Shown piece by piece: positions 17,740-24,466 of a stretch of DNA of 42,721 bases; within the stretch, counting starts at the first letter, position 1; each line of letters begins with the position of its first letter. The DNA is from Aureispira sp. CCB-QB1 (GTDB lineage: Bacteria > Bacteroidota > Bacteroidia > Chitinophagales > Saprospiraceae), in contig CAMBRK010000033.1 in NCBI GenBank assembly GCA_945870185.1, positions 1 to 42,721 of the forward strand, given 5' to 3'. Made by a program: the position numbers and the translations under genes. The notes under the pieces are model-generated. The model did no database searches. It was given only the letters and a program-made list of their open reading frames with translations, and was not told the origin of the DNA.

Positions 17740-18473
17740 TAAGAGTTTGAAGTGTTTACTTGATCTTCAAAGAGCATTCTATTGATTTTTACCCCTTGCA
17801 TGGATGCCAACTCATCGCGCATGGCAGGTGCCAATTTGATATCTTTGATCTTGAAGGTGTATTCATACTCATTGACATCTGTGGGTGTTACAGGTGTGTC
17901 ATTATTAGTCGGATTGGTCGTGGCGGTATTGGTAAGTCTGTACCTGGATAAGTTTATAAAATGACAATATTTTTTCAACATCAATTCCACTTCATCAAAA
18001 TGAGTCATTGCCCCAGTAAATTCGATGCGAATACTACCTTTTAGATTGTGTCTTGGGTCAAAAGGGCTGATCGAAAGTATAAAAACCAATATACAAAAAA
18101 TCACGGTACCCATGATGGCTATCACAAAAGACTGGACACCGCAGGAAATACCGATGGCCATACTGGCGAAAATAAATGAAATATCGCGCAAATCAGATAC
18201 ATTGGATCTAAATCTGATGATAGCCAATGCCCCAAAAATTCCAAAACTCAAGGCTAAACTATCACCGATAGACTGCATAATCATCGCTGTAACCGTTGAC
18301 ATCAGAAGCATGGATTGGATAAAGCTGTAAGATCTGCCTGCCGCAGAAGTGGTCTTGTCGTAAGTAAAAACCAAAAAAATAGATAATACAATAGTAAGCA
18401 CCATGGTCATCAACACCATATATATAGAACTGCCGTCTTTGGACAATAAAATGGAATCCCAATCTGCGATCAT
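17736..18473 (-). CDS. DUF4956 inner-membrane protein
   Basis: The product is 245 aa. Four or so membrane segments occupy residues about 17-140, containing the conserved family stretch GIFGALAIIRFRSN followed by RDISFIFASMAIGIS. The C-terminal ~100 residues form a soluble domain likely facing the cytoplasm, interrupted by a Thr/Asn/Pro-rich insert (about 180-203). DUF4956 proteins often sit with VTC-type polyphosphate polymerase and CotH genes; neither is complete here. Overlap with the HlyD-like gene makes this the best candidate for the inner-membrane part of a tripartite envelope complex, but no nucleotide-binding or proton-relay motif is recognisable. Confidence 0.82.
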   Translation of the reverse strand: MIADWDSILLSKDGSSIYMVLMTMVLTIVLSIFLVFTYDKTTSAAGRSYSFIQSMLLMSTVTAMIMQSIGDSLALSFGIFGALAIIRFRSNVSDLRDISFIFASMAIGISCGVQSFVIAIMGTVIFCILVFILSISPFDPRHNLKGSIRIEFTGAMTHFDEVELMLKKYCHFINLSRYRLTNTATTNPTNNDTPVTPTDVNEYEYTFKIKDIKLAPAMRDELASMQGVKINRMLFEDQVNTSNSY

Positions 18474-18535
18474 GAAAATAAATTATTTGGATAATTAAAA
18501 TTTAATGAATATTTACTACATTTTGACAATACACA

Positions 18536-18766
18536 TTATCGCAATATGATCAGCTTATGCCACTCACCATCATTGAAAGCTGAAAGAAACCATCCTGAGA
18601 TATTGACTGGCTCATTGCCCGAATTATAAAGTTCTATCCAGTCTTCGGTTTTACCAAAGTCGTCCCTAAAATCCCTGAGATTGGAAGCAGAATACTCATT
18701 GATAATAACTTGTCCATGAAGACTAGTAATGAATGAAGAAAATGCTAATAGAAATAAAAATCTCAT
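18536..18766 (-). pseudogene. truncated lamin-tail-domain protein fragment
   Basis: The product is 76 aa: a signal peptide (to about residue 18) followed by the start of a lamin-tail domain. The visible core is VIINEYSASN, then DWIELYNSGNEPVNISGWFLS. The domain normally runs well over 100 residues and in this context is often fused to a CotH-like kinase domain. Here it ends abruptly after WHKLIILR. A 62-nt spacer then leads to DUF4956, so a deletion between the lamin-tail start and DUF4956 is likely (inference). It retains a good promoter-like box (18789-18796) and may now serve only as the leader of the DUF4956-HlyD-TolC operon. Confidence 0.65.
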
Positions 18767-18788
18767 GGTTTATCATTATTTGTAAAGC

Positions 18789-18796
18789 CAAAGGTA
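18789..18796 (-). promoter_or_regulatory. candidate -7 box for the lamin-tail fragment/DUF4956 operon
   Basis: On the minus strand the box reads TACCTTTG, 22 nt before the ATG at 18766. It matches the Bacteroidota TAnnTTTG element. It is the only such box found upstream of the DUF4956-HlyD-TolC run. Confidence 0.5.
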
Positions 18797-19026
18797 ACCA
18801 TCTAAGTGATTTATTGAAATACTTATGAAAATAAAATTAACATTTTGTCTTAGAGACAACAAAAGTGGATAAAAACTGGATTAGATGCACCGCAAAAGAA
18901 CTATTTTGATAATGCCACTGCTCATTATTATGTATAATTCTAAAGGTTGATCTGTAAAAATAAGTAAAACTTCAGTTATAACTAAACCAAAAAATCCATA
19001 TCTTGCACTCAATTTTATCCTTACAA

Positions 19027-19602
19027 ATGAATCTGATCAATTGGGACTTTCAATTATTTGAGGCTATCAATACGGGTATGTCATCTTTATTTCTGGATGC
19101 TATCCTACCTTGGATGCGGGAACCTCTGTTTTGGTTTCCGTTGTACACCTTCATTATAGCTTTTGCATTTTTCAACTATGGTAAAAAAGCCTATTGGTTG
19201 GTATTGTTTTTGGGACTGACAGCAGGTAGTTCGGATATGGTTAGTTCTCGTTTGGTCAAAAAATCTATACAGCGCATCAGGCCATGTAATGATGATAAAG
19301 TCATGGTCATAGAAAGGGTGAGATGTGGAGTTGGGTATAGTTTTACTTCGACTCATGCTACCAATCACTTTGCGGTGGCTTCGTTTCTCATCGCTACCTT
19401 GGGCGTACACCATAAACGGATTAAACCTTGGCTTTGGTTTTGGGCGGCATTGATTTCATTTTCACAAATCTATGTGGGTGTACACTACCCTTTGGATATC
19501 TTGGGCGGCGCAGTTTTGGGTATCAGTATAGGTAAATTATGGGCCATATGGTATCATAAATATTATGGTGGTTTTTCATTTCAAAAAGAAATATCTGTAT
19601 GA
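19027..19602 (+). CDS. PAP2-family membrane phosphatase (undecaprenyl-diphosphatase-like)
   Basis: The product is 191 aa from the ATG at 19027, placed just before the first structured segment; the frame also extends upstream to a TTG at 19003. Five or six membrane helices are predicted. PAP2 motifs: KX6RP (KKSIQRIRP), SFTSTHATNHF in place of the usual PSGH motif, and SQIYVGVHYPLDIL for the SRxxxGxHxxxD motif. In the last of these the conserved Arg is replaced by Gln. The catalytic His residues are intact. The likely substrate is a lipid pyrophosphate or phosphatidic-acid type. Its end overlaps paaD by 4 nt (ATGA), so it is cotranscribed with the phenylacetate genes although functionally unrelated. 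Confidence 0.85.
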   Translation: MNLINWDFQLFEAINTGMSSLFLDAILPWMREPLFWFPLYTFIIAFAFFNYGKKAYWLVLFLGLTAGSSDMVSSRLVKKSIQRIRPCNDDKVMVIERVRCGVGYSFTSTHATNHFAVASFLIATLGVHHKRIKPWLWFWAALISFSQIYVGVHYPLDILGGAVLGISIGKLWAIWYHKYYGGFSFQKEISV

Positions 19603-20081
19603 TTAAAGAAATGATTTTCAACATACTGGAAAGTGTGCCCGATCCGGAAATCCCGGTGATTTCTATTTTCGAATTGGGTATACTGAGAGACGTGGAGATA
19701 GAAGGCGATACCGTAAAGGTCTTCATCACTCCCACGTACAATGGCTGCCCTGCTATGGATATGATCACGGTAAATATAAAAGCTGCACTTGCAGATCATG
19801 ATATTACTAATGTAAAAGTAATCTCATTGATAGAACCGATATGGACTACAGACTGGATCACAGCTGAAGGTAGGCAAAAGTTGTTGGATTACGGTATAGC
19901 ACCACCGGCTCAAAAAACTACGGATTCATCTTTTATACATGGTATGGCCCCTGATGTAGCGTGTCCACTATGTTATAGTAAAAACACCCAAATGATCAGC
20001 AGGTTTGGATCTACAGCTTGCAAAGCATTGTACAAATGTAACGACTGTCTGGAGCCGTTTGATTATTTTAAATGTCACTAA
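19599..20081 (+). CDS. paaD: PaaD, phenylacetyl-CoA epoxidase accessory (MIP18/DUF59) protein
   Basis: The product is 160 aa. The N-terminal MIP18/DUF59 domain has DPEIPVISIFELG (about residues 15-27) and the Cys-containing loop TPTYNGCPAMD (about 44-54). The PaaD-specific zinc-ribbon-like tail has CPLC, FGSTACKALYKC and CLEPFDYFKC (about 124-159), with the cysteines present. PaaD is needed for activity of the PaaABCE epoxidase, probably in iron-cofactor maturation. The paaA, B, C and E genes are not in this window. The start overlaps the PAP2 gene by 4 nt; paaG follows. Confidence 0.93.
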   Translation: MIKEMIFNILESVPDPEIPVISIFELGILRDVEIEGDTVKVFITPTYNGCPAMDMITVNIKAALADHDITNVKVISLIEPIWTTDWITAEGRQKLLDYGIAPPAQKTTDSSFIHGMAPDVACPLCYSKNTQMISRFGSTACKALYKCNDCLEPFDYFKCH

Positions 20082-20101
20082 ATCACAAAATAAAATGGAT
20101 T

Positions 20102-20878
20102 ATGTCAAATATTAGTTTGGAAATTTCAGAAAATATTGCCACTATTACTTTTCAAAGACCAGAAAAATTCAATAGCTTCGTCAGAGAGATGGCGTTGGAT
20201 TTTCAGGATGCATTGGACAGTATAGCTCAAAATGAACAGGTCAGGTGCGTAGTCATCACCGGAAGTGGCAAAGCATTTTGTGCTGGCCAGGACCTGCAAG
20301 AAGCTACAGACCCCGATGGACCGGCATTGAGCAAAATCGTATCTGAGCATTACAACCCGGCGATCTTAAAAATCAGAGACCTCAAAAAACCTGTCATAGC
20401 AGCCGTAAATGGAGTAGCTGCCGGTGCAGGTGCCAATATTGCTTTGGCATGTGATATCGTGGTAGCTACCGAGTCAGCATCTTTTATACAAGCATTTAGC
20501 AAGATAGGTCTCATACCCGATAGTGGCGGCACGTATACCTTACCAAGACTCATTGGACTACAAAGAGCCTCAGCCCTGATGATGATGGGCGATAAGGTAT
20601 CTGCTGCAGACGCAGTACAAATGGGTATGATATACAAAGTATTCCCAAACGAAACATTTGCTGATGAAGTCAGAAAAATGGCTTTGCACCTGGCATCTAT
20701 GCCAACTTTGGGATTGGCTTACACCAAAATGGCCCTAAACCAAACCTTCTCCAACAATATGGAACAACAACTCCAACTGGAAGACGAATTGCAAACCTTG
20801 GCCGGTAACACTGAGGATTACAAGGAAGGTACTGGGGCGTTTTTGGAGAAAAGAGTGCCGAAATTTATGGGGAAGTAA
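20102..20878 (+). CDS. paaG: PaaG-type enoyl-CoA isomerase/hydratase
   Basis: The product is 258 aa from the ATG at 20102, which fits family length (about 262) and leaves a 20-nt gap after paaD; a longer start at 20072 would overlap paaD. It has a crotonase fold with the oxyanion-hole segments AFCAGQDLQEATD and GVAAGAGANIALACD and the catalytic Asp in LIPDSGGT (D140). The tail EGTGAFLEKRVPKFMGK is typical of PaaG. It isomerises the ring-epoxide of phenylacetyl-CoA to the oxepin. Pairing with paaD supports this over a generic enoyl-CoA hydratase. Confidence 0.88.
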   Translation: MSNISLEISENIATITFQRPEKFNSFVREMALDFQDALDSIAQNEQVRCVVITGSGKAFCAGQDLQEATDPDGPALSKIVSEHYNPAILKIRDLKKPVIAAVNGVAAGAGANIALACDIVVATESASFIQAFSKIGLIPDSGGTYTLPRLIGLQRASALMMMGDKVSAADAVQMGMIYKVFPNETFADEVRKMALHLASMPTLGLAYTKMALNQTFSNNMEQQLQLEDELQTLAGNTEDYKEGTGAFLEKRVPKFMGK

Positions 20879-20942
20879 AGACTGATGTCGAAATAAATCA
20901 AAGCTCAATACTAAGCTGGCGCCATCTGGTGTTTTTAAGAAA

Positions 20943-20985
20943 CAAGTTGCAATCTTGCGTTTGCAAGGGTATTAACCCGCTTTTT
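20943..20985 (+). terminator. possible terminator within a short dispersed repeat after paaG
   Basis: Two small hairpins (CTTGC/GCAAG at 20954-20967 and GGG/CCC at 20967-20978) are followed by CTTTTTC. The stem is modest, so confidence is limited. The sequence AAGTTGCAATCTTGCGTTTGCAAGG is related to copies at 14274 and 22953. Confidence 0.4.
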
Positions 20986-21040
20986 CTTCATTATATTTCC
21001 TTTTTATCCAGAATATATATTTCATATTATTAGCATACTT

Positions 21041-21744
21041 TCAGGGTATTATTGAAATGACCAAACCATTACTTATCATAATGTCTCCTGATTTCGGGTA
21101 GATCATAACCGATGACCGATATCCTAAATCTATGGCTTTAAACTTTTTGAATACATAAGTGATGTCGGATTTTAAACCCGCATCAAGGTATGTATTATAA
21201 TTAAAAATCGGTATCGAATGATCGTCGGTGGGTCTGAAGAGCAAACCCCTTAATGCCGAAGTTTCTAACATTTTATCAATTCACTTTCATCACGATGACT
21301 GAGTATAGCACCAAATATAATGGTTAAGTCATGGTTCTTTTTTAATACTTTAGAAAAAGTATAATTTATACCCATATTAAATCTAAAATATCTATTGGGC
21401 TGCTCTTCTAGTCGAATTTTGGGCCAATTATAATCTTCTACCCAATCTGGTATTCCAAAACCTAATGGTAATCTGTTGGACTCTTCTTTGAGTACTATTT
21501 TAGCATCTGTAAGATTGGATGGCAATGGGGACACATCATTAAATGAATGACCAAAGGAGATACCAATCTTTGAGTTTTTTGTTAGTACATAATTAATACC
21601 TATCCCTAAATCATATCCACCAGCATTTTTTTTAAGAAAATAGGAGTGCCCGCCATATCCTTCTAGTTGTATCTTTTGGGATTTGACCTGTAAGGATAAA
21701 GTCATGAACAACGGTAAGGACAATAATAATTTAAACTTTTTCAT
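21041..21744 (-). pseudogene. frameshifted outer-membrane beta-barrel protein
   Basis: The first frame (21744-21265, 159 aa) has a signal peptide (to about VKSQ, residue 22). It then has alternating barrel-like strands such as YDLGIGINYVLTKNSKIGIS and RYFRFNMGINYTF, and ends at ...SELIKC. A second frame beginning at 21271 (21271-21041, 76 aa) continues with strand-like sequence and no signal peptide of its own. The two overlap by 7 nt at a run of A residues (ATAAAATG), as expected if one A was lost from the tract. Read together they give about 233 aa, the size of the neighbouring 244-aa barrel. A sequencing error, a real frameshift and programmed slippage are all possible. It follows the next barrel gene by 9 nt. 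Confidence 0.6.
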
Positions 21745-21753
21745 AAGAAATGA

Positions 21754-22488
21754 TTAGAAAGATGAGTTAAAGTCTAGAGTCAAAAGATGATTAGTCTCTG
21801 TATTAGTGTGAGACCAAAAGAAGTTCAGAGAATGCAGAGATAACTGTAGCGCATTTTTTTCATTCATATCATATTTGTAATAGAGTCTAGAGTAGCTGCC
21901 GCCTATGATTAAATTACGAAATTCTATCTCTTGTTTGAATGTCATTCCTTCATACACCGTACCGTCTTTTAAAGTAATATTCATAATAAATTCATCTCGA
22001 GAAGCCTTGTATGAACCATAAGTAGCTGTAGCACCTATGGCAAAACCTAAACTACTTCGGCCTATTTTGAGTGGATGAATATTTAGCGAAAGACTCAAAG
22101 GTAAATAAAGATATTTGACATGATTTTCAGAGTGCAGATCTTTGATACCTACATTGGTGATCTTATCTCTATCTTCTTGTGATATGAATAAGCTATTTGA
22201 ATTTCGAGTAATAAGATTAAAATTTTCGAAACCAAAAAACGCCTCTTGATCTTGTAATGTTTTATAAATAGAAGTCAAGCTAGCATCCAAAGAAAAGATT
22301 TTTGATAATTTATAACTATATCCTAAACCTATTACAGGTAAATTTTTATTGGTATAAACAAAACCATCATCCAAAACTAAGCCTGTATGGAAAAGGATAC
22401 TGTGTCTTTTGATGTCGTCTTGACCGCATAAGCTGCAAGTAACACAAATAGAAAACAAGCAACTCAAAAATAAAATTTGCATATCCAC
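21754..22488 (-). CDS. predicted outer-membrane beta-barrel protein
   Basis: The product is 244 aa. The N-terminus is a signal peptide ending near LCGQ (residue 22). The rest shows alternating hydrophobic strands (for example FVYTNKNLPVIGLGYSYKL, RSSLGFAIGATATYGSYKA and FRNLIIGGSYSRLYYKYD) and ends in Phe, as in many outer-membrane barrels. No family name is recognised. It lies 9 nt upstream of the frameshifted barrel and 30 nt downstream of the 115-aa unknown gene. All of these form one minus-strand series of exported proteins. Confidence 0.7.
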   Translation of the reverse strand: MDMQILFLSCLFSICVTCSLCGQDDIKRHSILFHTGLVLDDGFVYTNKNLPVIGLGYSYKLSKIFSLDASLTSIYKTLQDQEAFFGFENFNLITRNSNSLFISQEDRDKITNVGIKDLHSENHVKYLYLPLSLSLNIHPLKIGRSSLGFAIGATATYGSYKASRDEFIMNITLKDGTVYEGMTFKQEIEFRNLIIGGSYSRLYYKYDMNEKNALQLSLHSLNFFWSHTNTETNHLLTLDFNSSF

Positions 22489-22518
22489 TTTTGTTTTTTT
22501 GTAAATTGCTCCCAGTAT

Positions 22519-22866
22519 TTAAATAGTTACTGGGAGCAATGATAATAAATTAATTACATCTAAACTGCAGAGAGATTTTGTGTCATTTAACTTCATGATA
22601 GGGTCACAGTAAAACACACCCTGAGAACCCAAAGATACCGTACTTGCTGAAGTGGTAGATAAGTTTGCGGTAAAGCCATAAGTTACTGATACTTCTGCTA
22701 CCTCTGCTGGCGCAAGTTTCTGCCCGAAATAGGGCAGATAAATGTAACTTGTGCCCAATAATCCATAGTCATTAATAATTTTGTACATAACCTTCAAGAC
22801 GTTTCCTGTGATACAATTTGGAAGACTTACAAAGTAGATACCATCATTATACATCAACTTGTACAT
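22519..22866 (-). CDS. small protein of unknown function
   Basis: The product is 115 aa. I do not recognise it. There is no signal peptide, although all neighbours have one. A TAA codon lies in frame directly before the ATG at 22866, so the frame cannot be extended. It has three cysteines (one in PNCITGN, two near the C-terminus) and a Ser/Thr-rich stretch LSTTSASTVS. The absence of a signal beside exported neighbours suggests either a lost N-terminus or a partner protein. AAGGA lies just upstream of the start. Confidence 0.45.
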   Translation of the reverse strand: MYKLMYNDGIYFVSLPNCITGNVLKVMYKIINDYGLLGTSYIYLPYFGQKLAPAEVAEVSVTYGFTANLSTTSASTVSLGSQGVFYCDPIMKLNDTKSLCSLDVINLLSLLPVTI

Positions 22867-23020
22867 TTAATCCTTATTTAGATATCAAAATTCTTAACAA
22901 AAAGATTAAGGCACATATTGCAAAACCAAATGACTGGAACAGGAAGCAATTGTTACAAACTCGCGTTGGCAAGGTCATTATACTTAAAAGAACACTATCA
23001 TAAAGATAAAAAATTTGCCA

Positions 23021-23665
23021 TCAATTCCCTATCCTGTAATCATGAAAAATTTCTCTTGAAGTTTGAATTAATAATCCACCTCCTTTAATTTTTTTTGATG
23101 ATACATTATCATTTTCACCTAAAATACCTTCAATTGCAGACCCTATACATCCCTGTAAACAATATCCTTCGTTATGACACCTAACTATATTATTTTCAAG
23201 AGAAGCTAGGCAGTCACCAGGATGTGTAACTTCAGGGCCATGACCGCCGCATGTACACCAGTAAGTTATATCTCCGGAGCCAAGCCTATAAGATGGTTCA
23301 TTTACAACCAACACACCTGATGAAGCAATTTTCCTTTTATTAATCCAATAAAAAGGCTCATCGGGAATAGTGGATACAAAGAAATAGTTAAATTTTTCAT
23401 AATTCAATATGATATGTCCCTGGGAATTTTTTTGATATTCCCCAATTAAGTAAAGATTGTTTTCTTGCAAAACAACTCCTTCCAATTCACTTGAGAACTC
23501 TTTAACAACAAACATAGCATTGTGGAATTTTTTTTCGTCCAAAGTAATTTTCACATTTTGATCAATTTGACTTGACCTTAAAGAAAATATTTGCACTTGT
23601 TCTTGACTTGAACTATCCGTGTTTATTATTAAAATGATTCCAAAAAAAATTAATAATGTTTTCAT
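23021..23665 (-). CDS. exported cysteine-rich protein with six-cysteine module
   Basis: The product is 214 aa with a signal peptide (to about residue 20). No known domain is recognised. The first ~125 residues are strand-rich and without Cys. A compact module follows at about residues 137-175 with the pattern C-x-C-(12)-C-(10)-C-(5)-C-(3)-C, beginning YWCTCGGHG. The last ~35 residues are charged. The upstream gene (183 aa) carries a closely similar Cys pattern, so the two look like diverged members of one family or a functional pair. The spacing between them is 52 nt. Low GC and no recognisable homology suggest a recently acquired or fast-evolving gene. Confidence 0.65.
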   Translation of the reverse strand: MKTLLIFFGIILIINTDSSSQEQVQIFSLRSSQIDQNVKITLDEKKFHNAMFVVKEFSSELEGVVLQENNLYLIGEYQKNSQGHIILNYEKFNYFFVSTIPDEPFYWINKRKIASSGVLVVNEPSYRLGSGDITYWCTCGGHGPEVTHPGDCLASLENNIVRCHNEGYCLQGCIGSAIEGILGENDNVSSKKIKGGGLLIQTSREIFHDYRIGN

Positions 23666-23717
23666 GATAAATTATTTAGTAATATTAAAATTATTTATGG
23701 TATTTTGCTAGAATTTA

Positions 23718-24269
23718 TTATTCATTATAAATTATGACTGACTTATTTTTTAAAACTACATTTTCATTTGCTAATTTGAAACTCATTATTAAAGAGCAAG
23801 CATCACAAAAATTTCCGTCACAATAATGAGCAGTGCCCCCATAAGTACGCTTAACACAATCATCTGCTAAATACTGAAGTGAATTACATTCACATCCATA
23901 TTGTGGTTGGTCTCCATATCTAAAAAGAATATCAATTAGATCATTTTCGCCTTCACTTAGTATTCCAATTTTCACAGTTCCCTCATTTTCCATCCCAAAT
24001 TGTAACACCCCATACTTGTCACTCGTTAAACTCTCAACAAAATTCATTCCCTCTATTTTGTATTTACCATCTTCAAAAGTGTAAGATATAACCGCAGACT
24101 TTCTATCGTTAACTTTTATTCTATGAGATAAAAGCTGAGCTCTACTTCGATTATTATTTTCGCTCTTAACACTTAAAGAGTATGCTTCATTTTCTTTATT
24201 GCAAGAAAAAAATAGAATAAAACCAAAGAATAAAAAATAAAATTTTATAAAATACTTAAATTGCTTCAT
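23718..24269 (-). CDS. cysteine-rich lipoprotein with six-cysteine module
   Basis: The product is 183 aa. The lipoprotein signal has lipobox FFSC (Cys23), so it is probably membrane-anchored outside the cytoplasm. After a Ser/Asn-rich linker come strand-like segments. A Cys module follows at about residues 125-159 with C-x-C-(9)-C-(11)-C-(4)-C-(2)-C (YGCECN ... CDGNFCDAC). The following gene has the same order of six cysteines. The family is unknown. It is the most upstream gene of the island; no TAnnTTTG box was seen in front of it. Confidence 0.65.
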   Translation of the reverse strand: MKQFKYFIKFYFLFFGFILFFSCNKENEAYSLSVKSENNNRSRAQLLSHRIKVNDRKSAVISYTFEDGKYKIEGMNFVESLTSDKYGVLQFGMENEGTVKIGILSEGENDLIDILFRYGDQPQYGCECNSLQYLADDCVKRTYGGTAHYCDGNFCDACSLIMSFKLANENVVLKNKSVIIYNE

Positions 24270-24388
24270 ATTAATAAATTTAAAATTGTGATAAAAATTT
24301 AATTACTTGTCTGCCAAACCATCTACGATGTCTATGGCTACGCCAAAATACTAAATCCCATTTTCGTACAATTTTAAAAAAGAAAACA

Positions 24389-24396
24389 TACCTTTG
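24389..24396 (+). promoter_or_regulatory. candidate -7 box for the 24403-24466 small RNA
   Basis: TACCTTTG matches the Bacteroidota TAnnTTTG element exactly and lies about 7 nt before the predicted RNA start. The region upstream is A-rich with no good -33 TTTG. Confidence 0.5.
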
Positions 24397-24402
24397 TCTC
24401 TC

Positions 24403-24466
24403 CGTTCATGCGGTACGGGAGCTTACTCCATTTTTGACGAAATGGGCCAAAGTAGGCTCTTTTTTA
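24403..24466 (+). ncRNA. candidate small RNA ending in a strong intrinsic terminator
   Basis: A promoter-like box (24389-24396) is followed within 70 nt by a strong terminator. The outer stem GAGCTTACT (24419-24427) pairs with AGTAGGCTC (24451-24459), including one G-U pair. The inner stem CCATTT (24428-24433) pairs with AAATGG (24440-24445) over a TTGACG loop, with a 5-nt GCCAA bulge on the 3' side. Six T then ATTTT follow. The predicted transcript is about 64 nt, with about 16 unpaired nt at the 5' end. There is no ORF inside and no plus-strand gene downstream for about 3.8 kb, so it is more likely a free sRNA than a leader. No known RNA family is recognised. Confidence 0.5.

Noticed and set aside
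24317-24358. Short minus-strand reading YFGVAIDIVDGLADK before a stop, looking like the end of a protein
   Set aside because: A stop lies only 15 codons upstream and no frame joins it to a larger product. It may be a vestige but cannot be assigned.
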